Shown here: positions 13,327-26,272 of the stretch, piece after piece
Layout: every line of letters starts with the position of its first letter
Position numbering within the stretch: the first letter of the stretch is position 1
Source of the DNA: Toxotes chatareus
Lineage: Eukaryota; Chordata; Actinopteri; Toxotidae
NCBI GenBank assembly: GCA_016801885.1
Contig: CM028895.1
Location: 11,866,001 to 11,930,000, forward strand
Direction of reading: 5' to 3'
Length of the DNA stretch: 64,000 bases
Made by a program: the position numbers and the translations under genes
The notes under the pieces: generated by a model
The model's input: the letters and a program-made list of their open reading frames with translations, nothing else
Told to the model about the DNA's origin: nothing
The model's database searches: none

Positions 13327-14867
13327 GCTGCAAGCAGCGATGACGGGCCCTCGCACCCTTGCGACCCATGGAGTCGCAGCCGGCGCAGCCAAGAGTACCA
13401 GAGTCCTCCTATGTCCTCTCCTCTTCTCCCCAGTACACGTCATAGTACAAACAGGTTATTTCCTGTTACCAGCAGGGGCGCCACGAGTAAGGCGGGAGTT
13501 TGACATATGGAGCCGTTCAGGGCAGAGCCCTCATCATGCTCATGAAGTTTGAAGATGTTTGGATAAAGTATGTGGACGTGAGAGCCATTCAAAATGTCAT
13601 GGCAAATTCACCAAACGCCACCGAACTTTGGCGAGCCACAGAGGCCACGCCCTTTAACTTAGAAAAAGCCTTTGATAACTTTTGATCATCATGGTCTTGA
13701 GGTGAGGTCCACCAGATATGAAGTTGATCGGGTGAAATCCCTAGCACGAGTTTGTCCGCATACCAATGGTGGAAAGCAGTGAAATTTGGCCGCCAAAACA
13801 AAATGGCCGACTTCCTGCTAGGTTGAGGTCATGGTGTCAAGAGACTTTTTGTGCGTCAGGAAGGGTTCTTTATGTGTACCGATTTTCATCTTCGTACTCC
13901 AAAAAAACCCATATGGAGAGGGGTATTTTAAATCTTCAAGGGGCGCCGTTTGAGCTATTTTGCCCCGCCCATTACAAAAACCCCATCAGAGTCTAGGACC
14001 AGCCCCAAAGAACGTGTGTATGAATTTTTATGATCATAGGAGGTGGTTAAGGTCATTACAAATCCAAACGTAATTTCACGGCGAGGATGCGTCAGTTGCC
14101 AGCGCACCCACACAGATGCCCATTGCACCCAGCTTCACGGCCTTTATAATGTAGCTTCACCAAGTAGTTGGGAAGGTTGTAGAGCAGAAACCAAGCCGAT
14201 GGTGTCAACTATTAAGGAGCAGTACACTTCAGAGTAAAAATAGGTCATTTCCTGTTACCAGCAGGGGACGCCACGAGTAAGGCGGGAGTTTGACATATGG
14301 AGGCGTTCAGGGCAGAGCCCTGATCAAGCTCATGAAGTTTGAAGATGTTTGGATAAAGTATGTGGACGTGAGAGCCATTCAAAATGTCATGGCAAATTCA
14401 CCAAACGCCACCAAACTTTGGCGGGCCACAGAGGCCACGCCCTTTAACTTAGAAAAAGCCTTTGATAACTTTTGATCATCATGGTCTTGAGGTGAGGTCC
14501 ACCAAATATGAAGTGGATCAGGTGAAATCCCTAGCACGAGTTAATCCGCATACCAATGGTGTATTTCGCCAAAATCGCCAACTTCCGACCACAATGGCGG
14601 ACTTCCTGTTGGGTTGAGGTCATGGTGTCAAGAGACTTTTGGTGTGTCTCGGTATGATCAACATGTGTACCAATTTTCATGCACCTATGACAAACTAAGC
14701 CCAATGGGAGGGGGTTTGAAAATTTCAAGGGCGCGCTGCGAGCCATTTGGCCCCCCCCATTTACAACGACCACAAAATATCAAATTTTTCACCAGACCTG
14801 ATGAGTGTGCAAAATTTCAGGCGTTTTAGAGCATGGGAAGGGGTTGAAAAATGCAGTTGTTTGGGAG

Positions 14868-14939
<72 letters not shown>
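13323..14939 (+). repeat. Composite repeat, copy B (~1.55 kb, dimeric)
   Basis: A second copy in direct orientation, offset 1,579 bp from copy A. It has the same TAAAGCTGCAAGCAGCGATG start and anchors at 13,458 and 14,247, and ends in a long (TAA)n tract at about 14,869-14,939. The two copies differ by scattered substitutions and small indels. Odd-numbered units resemble each other, and even-numbered units resemble each other, more than neighbours do. This indicates duplication of a pre-formed dimer. Poly-Asn/Ile/Tyr frames over the TAA tract are not genes. Confidence 0.75.
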
Positions 14940-14940
<1 letters not shown>

Positions 14941-15116
14941 CATTACAAAAACAATAGGGCCTTCGCACCACTCGGTGCTCGGGCCCTAATAATAATAAAC
15001 ATTACAAAAACAATAGGGCCTTCGCACCACTCGGTGCTCGGGCCCTAATAATAATAATAATAATAAACATTACAAAAACAATAGGGCCTTCGCACCACTC
15101 GGTGCTCGGGCCCTAA
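14930..15116 (+). repeat. Three tandem hairpin tails of the composite repeat
   Basis: Three head-to-tail units each consist of TAA repeats, 'AACATTACAAAAACAAT' and a 32-nt inverted repeat. The hairpins lie at 14,956-14,987, 15,015-15,046 and 15,083-15,114. Each pairs AGGGCC with GGCCCT (outer stem) and GCACC with GGTGC (inner stem) around an ACTC loop. Unit spacing is 59 and 68 bp; the difference is three TAA triplets. Confidence 0.85.
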
Positions 15117-17824
15117 AAATTGCCTCGAGGCTACATACGGTTGCTGAAATTGTATTTTTTCCTGAACATGAGTGTTGTCAGCTAGTTTTGTTACAATCTT
15201 AAGATATCAAAAGGGGGGAATCAGTGATCTAGGGACAATGAATATCCACAAGTATTTCATTAGTTTATAGTAGGGTTTATATGTGGGATCTATGTAAATG
15301 TTGAAGAAATTATGAGTCACCAAAAGGCCCGTCAAAATATTCAGTGTCCATCCTGAAGTGTGACGGACTGCCCTGCTACTGAAAATAAATGGATGAGTTG
15401 GATAAATGGATGAAAAAGTAGATGTTTTTTGTTTATAATCATACATTTTATTTTAGTACAGTCTTGATGGTGATAAAATTTTATCACTGAATCATTTTTG
15501 CACAAACATAAAAGTGTCAATTTACAATATGACTACATCAAAGGCACCAATTCCAAAAAAACAGTTTTGGAAAACAGTCAAAACTATTACCGGCAGTGAC
15601 AGTGTCTCATCATCCAGTAATAGCCTGAAGAGCGACCACTCAGCAGTTCAGGATACACATACACACCCATAAGACACACACACACACACAGCAAAAGAAA
15701 TGTACCTACATCATCAATATAAAGTCTCTCTCTGTCTCTCAGTTTTGTTTAACTTGTGTTTCCACATTTCAGTTGACAAGTCTCACATAGAGAGATGTCT
15801 GTTTGACTCCTGTTTCCTCCTGCTGTCTCCTTTGCCTTTCGAGTCTGGAAGGCAACCACCTAATAAACAACAAAACCACCTCTGTGAGTTTTTTCTTCCC
15901 AAACACAGAGCAGGTGGAGGAGTCTAGACACAGCACCGCCAGAAAATCTGCTCATGTATACAACAACACTGAACACTCCAGCAGCAAAGTAGCACTGGAA
16001 TCCACGATTCAGACATGAAAGATGCATGAGTGACACCGTCCATAATCATAAAACAATGAAACACAAATAAAAGGCTGCATCAAGAAATCGCTCACAGATA
16101 TTTGTTCAGTCAGACAAAAGGGAGGGATGCTTTATCAGCGATATGAATCAAGCAATATCTATACTGATTCATTTCACATTCAACAGTCCTGGAAACAGCT
16201 CCTTCCACCCTGAGAGACCAAGCATTTCATCAAAATGCAGCACGTGAATGTTATGCAATACACTTGTGTGATGCTTCAGACGGCGCTTTGTGGACAGGTA
16301 ATGTCCGTGTGTTAATACGATCACTGAGCAAGTTCAGCCGTTGTCAAATTTCATGAAATATCACGTCAGTAATGATTGTGTGAGAGTGTATCTGTGTGTG
16401 TTTGTGTGTATTCGTGCAGAGGTGAGAGAACAGGGCACACAGAGGAAATGAGGAGCGAGAAGCCAAAACACCAGAAATTCCAGACCCAGCATTCTTCTGG
16501 GTATTAGCACTAAAAGTGTCCAACTACAACATATTTACAGTAATCAGCTATCTACTAAAATCAGTGTTTATGTTTGAACTGTACTGAGACTGTCCCAGTG
16601 TGTGGCAAATCCAGAGCAGAACCATCATTTAATCCTCGCCCCGGTGCTTGGCTGCTCAGTGAAGCAAACCATTATTTCCTGGGCATTACACGTGCCACAG
16701 CCCCTTTTAAAGTCAATGTAACGTTGTAAATTCAATTTGGGACTTGAGAGCACCTTTCCCTGGAAATGTTATTCTACCATATTAGCACCCAGTGAGTTTG
16801 TATGCAATGCGTGGAAATCCTATTATTAAGGCAGACTTTGCGCGAGTCTGAAGGATAGCCCGATTCCCTCAGAGCTATCGTGAGTGCATTTGGCGTTGGT
16901 GTGATCTGAATGCCAATGGCAGGTGGCGGAGCAGTATGCCTGTTTGAAGACCAACATCAAAAAAGGATTATTTACTTTACGTCTGCGTATGTGTGCTCTT
17001 TCCTATCAAATTTCACTTTTGACTTCTGGAGTACTGAGAGAATAACGGTAAAAAAAATAAATCTCAAACTTCTGTAATAACTTTTATTTTTGCTGAAACT
17101 TGTTGAGCTAGAGGGGAGAAATAAAATAGATTCTTTCTTTTCTTCTTCATTCAGATAGGTCAGCACCCAAAGACCCTCTGCACCCCTGGATTGGAAGTGT
17201 TCAATTTAGCACCTAAGACTAGCTTGATATCTATGACCCCGGCTCCCACCATTCTCAACATGCCTCTTTTGGCTGCCTGGCATTGATTAAGAGTTCCTGC
17301 TTGGATGAGGACACAGCTGGGGTCTCGATTCTCACTTTCCTCCTGCTGACCTCCCTCTATTACCCACCAGAGAGGCAAAGAGAAACAGGGGATGCAGTGG
17401 ATACTGGTGAGAATTCCACCAACTGACCTGCTTCTATTTGTCCGACTAGTTGAGATTTTAGAAATATCCACTTCTCGTAGATTATAAACCAGCACTTTAT
17501 TTGGAATATATTTTCTAAAATCAAGTTTCGTTTTTCTTCATCTTGCTGCAGCAAACTGTCTTCTTTCTTGTTTCAAGACACACCCATGTATTTCTACAAA
17601 ACTCCCTGCACCTACGGATTGTTTCACCAGCTCGGATAAAATTAGCCTTTGGGATGTCATCATATTCATTACCTGATAAAGCAGAGATTTTTATAACATT
17701 TTTACAAATAAATATGGAGGAAAACACAAAATCTTAATTTTCTTTTTTTGTTTTTACTGGATCTCCTCTCCTTTTCAGGCCACTAAATACACCAAAAATT
17801 AAACAAACCATGGGGAACCACTGG

Positions 17825-17857
17825 GAATCCATGTCGACAAATATTCGACATGGATTC
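17825..17857. repeat. Perfect 13-bp inverted repeat, 7-nt loop
   Basis: Left arm GAATCCATGTCGA (17,825-17,837) and right arm TCGACATGGATTC (17,845-17,857) are exact reverse complements around CAAATAT. No gene surrounds it. Confidence 0.9.
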
Positions 17858-19545
17858 AAACATTCTATGATGCACTGACCTGCACTTTTGTAATAAAAAG
17901 AGACTTCTAGGCACAGTGAGGAGATATTTTTTGAGTTTATTTTCTTCCTAGATGGAATCAAACACAACCACTCTCTGACACTGTGTGGCTGCTCAATTTT
18001 ATTAATGTACAGTATATGTATGGAAAAGATCAAACGTATCATAATTGTAAAAAAAGATCAATGTGTCCAACCTAATCAAACAACCTCAGCAAGCCAATCT
18101 CCAGCTGTGACTTACATGGTATAACAGTCTTAGTTCTTGCTATATTGAGTAAATTGTTGCCTAAAGGTCCCTTATCGGTTTTCAAACAATATTCTTAACT
18201 TCATGGATATTTGCAAGAATATGGGAAGAAAGAAAAAAAAGGATGGTAAAAAAAAAAAGAGACCAAAAATAGGGATTAGACTGATGGGGACTGCAGGATT
18301 CTTAAAAAAGAAGAAGAAGAAGAAGTGCTGCCTGCTTAAGAGTTTTACTTTGGTATTTGAGATTTGTTAGGCTTGACCGTGGCGAATGAACACCAAGGCT
18401 TCTCAAATGTTGTTTGCTTCCTATCCTGCTTTGATTTCTCATATTTACTTCAAGGATTACAGCAGGCTAAGTGGCCAGGGGCCTGTTTCACTGACACTAT
18501 CACTTCAAATAAGTGAACGGCCCCGACAAGAGGTCAGACAGAGGAAGCATCTGGTTTAACATCTGCCACTGTCAAACCACTGGAAGAGACTGTTATTTAA
18601 ACCAAGCCAAAACTTGTAACAGTGGCAGAGCACAGTAAATATAGAATAGCTGAAATATAGCATGTACAACTTATTTTATGTTATCTATGGCCAGTGTTCT
18701 AAAATGTGGTTTTAATATTATTCATTTGTGTTCGGTTGCTTTATAATTTGTATGGCTCCATGTACTGAGGAGTGGATGTGGTCACTGCGTTGCTGTATGA
18801 ACATTTTTGTTGATGCGAATTTTAGCATCTTACAGTCTTATGTTTTCTATTTCCAAACGTTTCATGTCATTGGTTTTCACAAAATCGCAGACCATGTACT
18901 CTGGCATTATTTCCCAATAAGATGATGATATGGATGGCTGCTATACAAAGTCAGAAGTGTGTGAATGAATGAATTTCCAGAAAAATAAATATTCCATTAG
19001 AGAAATCGCTTTTTTAAAGTGCTGTTTCAGCTGCTTTAAAGTGTCAGAGCATGCAAGGTATGTTAAGTCGCTTCAGAAAGGATTTAGACATGCACAGCTG
19101 CTGGCACAGCAATTCCAGGACAGGAAGGATGTGTCCAACTAAAACTACCAGAAATGGGCGCATCAAGTCACCACATACCATATATGAACATCTGCATAAT
19201 CAGACGCAGTGCAGTGCAATGCTTCCTTTGAGAAACTTTTGCTGAACTTGTGTCAGAGTGCTGTTCATAAGACTGTATGATAGTTTTTCAGGTCGTGGTG
19301 TGGTGGACCACATTATATTGTAACTGTGTGAATGCAGTGTGATAACATTTGTTATTTTCCCGGGTTAATACATGTTTCTTCAGGCAATAGTGGCGGTAAT
19401 GTTGTTACTGAACATCAAAACGTTAATATTAGGTAACTGGACCCCATCGCCTGCATTTCGCACCACTAATAATACAGGATTCTGCAGAAAATAATCAAAA
19501 TTCAAGGTAGAAAAATCCCTCCAGCTCTCTCCACCTTCTCTTAGG

Positions 19546-19549
<4 letters not shown>

Positions 19550-19587
<38 letters not shown>
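19550..19587. repeat. (TA)n microsatellite
   Basis: About 18 uninterrupted TA dinucleotides, translated as alternating Tyr-Ile in spurious frames. Confidence 0.95.
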
Positions 19588-19590
<3 letters not shown>

Positions 19591-22500
19591 GGGGTAATAT
19601 TTCTGAGTTTAACAAAATATCTAACCTTAATTTTTCCACACAATGATAATGATTCCTGAACGACTCTAATGTGAAACATATTGTTCTAGGGGAAGCAGGT
19701 CTGTTTCCATCCACTGTCATTAAAAAAAAAGTGGGTTCAGAGCTCCTATGACTTGGCTCTAACCTCTAAACCACACCATATCACCATGTCTCACACTCAG
19801 TAAGAGACCCACTTAAGATTCACTGACATGAAAAACAGGTTCCTTTGAAATTAGTAGTTTGTAACATCCGACAGTCCATTTACTTTACACCTCTCACTCT
19901 TGTGGAGGTGATTAAAGCTCCTTCTGGTTTCTCTGCACTAGTGTTTTTTTCTCCACCTACTGGAACAACACATCTCTCCTAAGCCCATATAAATCAATAG
20001 AAGAACCACAGGAAAATTGTGAGCAAGAAGTCAACAGTGCGTTATCTCCCTTGAATTTAATGATCGGTGAGCGACACTGTGGAAGACATCCAAGCTTTTA
20101 ATGCTATTGGAGTTAAATAGTCAACAGCACTTTAAAAATGTGCCAAGTTGTCTTGATTAAGACTGCAGTTCCACAATTTACATTAGTTCCAAATATATGT
20201 GTGTCAAACGTGAATTTTAGATAACGGTATACGCAAACAAAGACATAATTCAGGATGTAAACACAATGGTTACAAGCTTCATATCATATCCAGTGACACT
20301 GAGATATTTTGCTTCCTAATATAATATTTGTATCTCTCATTTAATTTATGTGTAATTTCGTTTTGTAGGCTTTCTGGTAAGTGGTGACATACTGTAGCTG
20401 TAAGAGTATGGCGTCAAGCAATGACTTCCATTATGTCTATTCTGTCCTCGTGCTCTCCAGGAAGCATACAAACAGGCTAATTATGTTTGCCTGATTAAAT
20501 TTTGGCTCGCCTTCGAACCATTTATCTTATATTTGTCCCTGGATATTTAATTACATTAAACTTAAGCTAAGAGAGCTGGGATGCTAAAGAACACTGCCTT
20601 TGTTATGTGCAGACGTGTATTTCCATTGGTCCAAATCAGTGTCAGTCTGATTGATCAGTGTTCAGAATATCCTTAGGCTGTCTCATTTCCTGCTGGTTGA
20701 CTTATATAATGAGGTCTGGATGGAGGTCTGTGTTTCCTTTTCCAGGGTGGCATCTGTTGTGAAACACATAACAGTGCCCAGACAGTCTGTGCTTGTGCCC
20801 TTTTGCTGCACCGGGGATGCGACTTATAGCCCTTTCAGTTTCCACTTAAACGCCATTGAGGGTATTGGGTCCTATTTTTGGGAGGTGAAATGTAGCGTTT
20901 AGTGTGGTCAAGTGTGAAGTGTGCAGAGGGCATGATGGTACTTTTGGTGTCTTTGTGACCCCTTGGAAATGGGGTGGGGTTAGAAATAACCAGTATCTTA
21001 AAATATCAGCGGGTGTGTTAGGGGCTTACATCGAACACAGCCAATCACAGCTCATCTTGCTCCTTTGAAAGCACTGCTTTTGCCAACATGACATACTGAC
21101 ACTTGCAGCATCTGCAGAGGCCTGGCCAACTTCTACAAAAGAGCAAACTAATATTTTGTTCAGGATGTGAAGAGCCATTCAACTGCAGCATAAATAAACA
21201 TTCAGTTGCCCAAACTGCAGCCTCCAAAATGATCACAGTTCAATCAACAAAAACTGAACATTAAAGCCTTCAGAGAGGCCAGATTTATTGCTGGGCTGTT
21301 GTATTAGACTGCATTAGTTTCAGCTGTGTGTAGCTAATTAACTGGGAGTGTAAATACATGGCAGAAAAAAAACATGCCAAGGCAGCTGGTGTTTCCTCAA
21401 ATTTTATTTTTCTAATGCCGGTCACAAATGTGCAAAATGATGATTGTTTTATTTGAAGTCACAATGACCCACAATTATGGTGCATTTCAGTGATATCACC
21501 AAGCTGCACAGCAAAAACAAGAAAACACTTTTGTTTGTGTGGTTATTTTACAACACACCAGTGCTGCCACCACAAGATTTAATCAAGGCAAGGCAGAAGA
21601 ACTGGCATGTTTAATCTCGTTTTGAATATATAGCGCTCACATTAGGGAGTCAATATACTGAAGGCTGTCACAAAGCCTACGAGCTGTAGTGGTCTGCCAG
21701 TAACAATTACAAAATAATGCACAGGTACATTTGACTTAACTCACATTATTGGAGTAAATTTGTATTTCGCTGGCTGTTTGTCTCAATATGTCCACTGGTA
21801 GAATAATGTATTATCAAAGTGAACCAGGCATAAGATGTGAGATATTTTTAAAGAACTAAAGAACAAGAATTAGCTGTGATGTGCTGTGAGAATTAGCTCA
21901 TGTTTGTTGTTTTCTGTTTACACAATACAACACTACCAGCTCCAACTTTTTATCAGATACATTCTCAGTTTATATTCTGGACATATAGTTTATTAATTTA
22001 GGGTGGAATGCTGTGTTTGTCTTTCTGCAATGATTTATGGATTCAGCTTCTGCTCAGTTACGTGCTATTTCCTCTCATGCAGGCACACACTGTGCATGGC
22101 ATGTCATAATGTACACGTATGTTGGACATGGGCTGCTTTGTGGTGTGTTCACGTGCAACTTTATCACTGTCGGGACATATCCCCCAGCAACAGCCTTAAA
22201 TTTCACAGAACATTTCCGGTGACAGATTTATTAAACGTCGTGCACAATTTGACATGTTATAGATTTAAAAAGTGAATGTTATCACAAACGCCTGCCTGTT
22301 ATTCCCAAAGCTCCCAAATCTATGCTGCAAAAGGGAACATGGGCAAAGTGGCTGAGCATACTGGTTCTGAGCACTAAGAAAAGCCTGAACTGTGTTTGGG
22401 TCCCAGAGTGGATTAGCAGAGTTTATCAGCACCAGCACACTATAGCACTCGTTGCTTGTGCTCTGCTATGGATAAGTGGCTACACAGAGCACCGAGTCCT

Positions 22501-25500
22501 TGGCCTTGGTCAATAACAGCCCTCAGGGTGCACGAGGTGCCGGTCAATTAGAAAATGCCGAAACAGTTTCTTGGTCAATATATTCACGGTCACCGTCTAA
22601 TCTTCTGTGTATTTTGTAAGCACTCCAGTGGATCGCTGTGTAAATTCATATTTTGTTTTCATTTTAATTTAAATTTTTATCAGATGATTTTAACATGGGT
22701 GATTTTAACATGAAGGAGGTGGAGGAAGGGAACGAAGTGAATTTAAATGCGTGAGCGGCCATACACAGGGTTGTTACAGATATGGATGAATTCAGTTGAA
22801 ATATGCTGAAGAAGAGGAAAACCATGAATTTTCTGAATGTCAACAGATGTCTTCTGAAATATGAAATATTTTGTTATCATAAAGGATACTGAGTTATCAT
22901 GTTAAATAAGCTATGAAAAACGACACCTCAATGTCTCCATACAGCAAATTATTGAAGATATGGTAATCTGTGTTCTGTTATGTATCTGCCTAACAGCAAA
23001 TCACAGTGAGATTTAAATGTCTTTTAAAAGACACTTAATTCAAAATTCTACTTTTGCCCCCAGAATCCTTACTCAGTCACAGAGGAGTGGATTTGCCACA
23101 TGCCGTACAATTCAAACAGCGATCTCTAAAACATTTTTTCCTATCCCTGTAATGGAAGCAGCTGCATTTCATCGCCCACATCATGTAACATTCATTGTAG
23201 ATGTCAAGGATTTTGTAGTCAGTTATGTGCCACAGTTTACATTGAGAACGAGAAATAGCTCCCATATGTTTCTTTCCTATCCTCTGCGGCAAAATGGAGC
23301 ATCTTGGACATGCTACATGCATGTCCAAACATATCTGAGGGCTTTTAACAGTGTGATGTTTGACAAAGACCATCTGGCCCACCGCAATGTGAGGATAATG
23401 TGGGTGGCTCAGAAGTGATGCTGTTGTTTGAGATTCTTTGAAATGTTAGAGAGAGAAAAATCTGAAAATATTACAATAAAAATGGGAATTTATATCATAG
23501 ATTATTTATCTTTAATGAAATGGGTTATCCTGTCTGTGTTATGAGAGAGCTTATTAAAAAAATCAATTACAGAAGTTAAACCACTGATAAATCCATTTTA
23601 ATTAATGGAGTTCACTGACCTGTTGTCAATCATCTGAGCTGTGGGCTCATGCAGTGCTGAAGATGCAGAATGACCATGTCCAAAACTGGCCCATGAATGA
23701 GTTACTGGTTAATCTGTATAACTTCGTGTTTTGACTCTTAGTTCATTGCAAAAAAAAAAAAAAAAAAAAAATCATCAAATCAGTGTGAACACGAACTAAA
23801 CTCAAACTATAGGGTGATTTATGGGGCCCTAAAAGAGCAAAAGCAACCAAAGAAATAAATACCGTTTGTCTTTTCAACACGAAAGTACTGAAAGTGTGGT
23901 GATGCACGTCTACATCAGATATCTGATCATCCATGACTTAAAATAATCCTCCTCTTAGATACGATAAACTCTGCAAGACACCTGCTAGTGATGTGTCTTG
24001 GTTGCCGAACAGGGGTCGATAAAAATCATAGATCTCTTCCATGCCCTTTCAAAACTCAGCCTCCGGTGAAACATTGTTCTGCAGTAGGTATCATGAATCA
24101 TTCAAACCATAGCTGATCTGGATTAGTGGTTGCCATCAGCTAAACCTCTGAAATTCTTTTTTTCCTGTCTGTTTTTCTGTGCTTTCTTCCCAAAACAAAT
24201 TATCTTTTTCAGCATTTTTCATCTATCTGTCTGCATTGAAGACACACATGCGTCTGTGAGGGGAAGTGGAGAGCAGAGGAGAAAGATCCCTTTTATACCT
24301 GGTGTTAAAATGCACTCTGTAGAAGAAGCACTGTCAATAAAACAAACATGGTATCTCTGTAAATGTTACTTTAAAGGGATGTCTTTTATGACGCTTCAAC
24401 ATTTCGTTGCATGGTGACTGCTTCCCCAGGATTTTGGTGGTGCAGCAACAAGTAAAGAGCAAATTGTCAAACCACATAATGTCGCTGTCCGTCCTTGTTA
24501 TTGTCCTGATGAATGTACACAGAAAAATCCAAATTCGTTTGTTTCATGGTTCATTTACATTGTTATCGCTTTTAAGTTGATTTTTGTTTTATAATTTCTT
24601 CTACATTTTCCCGACATCATGATTGCGGTAGGCCAGTTTTTTCAAGTGCTATGAGCCTTTAAGAAAACGTGATTCATAACATTGCATTAAACTACATCAT
24701 TGGAGCTTTGTCAACCCTAAAAAACAACCAATAACCTCAAACTTTACAGTGCATGAGAAAAAGTCCTAGCTGTTGTTTTTTTTTCACATTTTACACTACT
24801 TAAGTGCATACTTCAGACACACTTTAATGGGACCATTCCTAAAGTAAATAGGAAATGTATATTCAGCATGGACATAAAAGATATCCCCCCCTACTATGGA
24901 ACCCACATGCTTCCTCTGTCCCCCTCCAGAGCCCCCACAGATGTGAAGCAGATTACACCCTGTCTTTACCCCTCCTTCAGCCAGCCCCTCTTTCCACTGC
25001 AAAGAAAGAAATCATTCAGTTTCAGCCTCTTCTACAAACATCCCCCTCCCCTACTATCCCCTCCCAACAGCAGACAGGGGCACACAGACGACCACACTCT
25101 CTAGCCAAACCCTAATTTTATGTGCGTGTGTCTGCATTTTTTTTCCCCCCTCTCTGACATGAAGAAGGAAAGCGAGTATTTGTTCTCTGTGCTTGTGAAT
25201 AGTGCTCCCGAACCTCTTGAGTCATTTTGTTTGACTGAAAAAGTGGAAGTGGCAGAATTTAGCTGTGAAAAATTACTGGAGTTAGGTAAGTTTGTTTTTT
25301 GGATTCATAAAACTTTTAGTTAGGGTATATTACAAAAGGAAACTGAGGCTTTCTCACCTTGTGCTCCAGTGGTGAAACTGGTAACAATCTCATTTAAAGT
25401 GCACTGCTTTGTTATGGCATTTATACTTATTATATACAGTTAAATCAATTATTTTAGGGCTGTACAATACAGCTACAGATGTGGATTGTTGTTTTAGAGT

Positions 25501-25959
25501 TGAGGTTTTTATGTAGAGCACATGTATATGTACAGTACAGGGACTATGCTTAGGTGTGTATGTGAGAACATGTCTCCACTGTCCAGTTATTTTGCTGCCA
25601 AGTATGTTTTCAGCATGGATTTTTTTATTTTTTTATTTAACTGTATATAAACACTGAACCTGTGAGGCCTCTCACTTTGCTACACTGGCTTACTGCCAAA
25701 GAGACTTGTTGTCATAGCAACATTGAAGCAGATGAGTGTTGTGACACCTGTGAAACACACCTGTTCGAGCTTTGACAAGGGGAGTCGCAAGGCTGAACTG
25801 CAGCCATACTACAAACACCAAGATTAGCTCTGACCCACAGCTAAGGAGGAGTCTCCCAGGCACGAGTATCGATTTCAGAAAGGTCTACATTTCATCTAAA
25901 AAGCTTTACAAATGACAGAACTCAGAATTCATCCTTCATCCTGTTCATTTTGGAGCTGG

Positions 25960-26272
25960 AACAGTTGATTAATAGGTTAATTTAGTGAAATTAACTGGTT
26001 TTGATAACTGATAAATCAAATCTTGATCAAAAGAAAATGACAAACATCACCTTACTCCACCTTATGAATTGTTTCATTTGCAGTTTTCTTTTTTAAATTA
26101 TCATTTAGTTTTAGAATACTTGTTGTTCAAAACAAGCACTTTAAAGACGCTTCCTTGGGCTTAAGGAAATTAAGATTTTTTTCAGATATTTTTGGGACCA
26201 AACAAATAATGAACTAATCAAGAAAGAAACCGAAAGATTAACCAATAACAACAATAATTGTTAGTTGATGGT
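25960..26272 (-). repeat. Teleost 'GCTGCAACTAA' repeat, degraded copy
   Basis: Ends on the plus strand in 'ACAATAATTGTTAGTTG' after 'AATGAACTAATCAAGAAAGA', and has 'TTTTGGGACCAAACAAATAA' inside. This is the reverse orientation of a very common fish repeat made of ATTAATCG-like words. Recognised from memory; the copy is strongly diverged. Confidence 0.45.

Larger units (their letters stand above)
15117..25958. other. Long gene-poor interval
   Basis: About 10.8 kb without a supportable gene. It holds (CA)n near 15,677-15,691, a perfect 13-bp inverted repeat at 17,825-17,857, A-rich/(GAA)n text at 18,228-18,325, (TA)n at about 19,550-19,587, a poly-A run at about 23,749-23,771 and a C-rich stretch at 24,885-25,075. 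The longest open frame (23,017-23,418, plus) is partly open on the other strand too and matches nothing I know. Confidence 0.5.

Noticed and set aside
13273..13503. Open frames rich in poly-Asn, poly-Ile or poly-Tyr at 13,183-13,552 and 14,747-15,048
   Set aside because: They are translations of the (TAA)n tracts and flanking repeat in different frames, with no independent coding signal.
11870..14980. A CRISPR-like pattern or gene array from the regularly spaced repeats
   Set aside because: The spacing is ~789 bp between diverged long units in a eukaryotic genome. There are no short identical repeats with unique spacers and no cas genes.
14956..15114. Hairpins at the repeat tail as transcription terminators
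   Set aside because: They are parts of a repeat tail in a eukaryotic genome and no gene ends there.
19550..19587. TATA-rich tract as a promoter
   Set aside because: It is a simple (TA)n microsatellite with no gene nearby.
25144..25285. Possible coding exon (starts ATGAAGAAGGAAAGC, ends GAGTTAG|GTAAGT)
   Set aside because: The donor is good, but joining it to the segment at 28,766 and then to 29,130 puts the secreted-protein ATG out of frame, and the peptide matches nothing known. It could at most be a leader exon.
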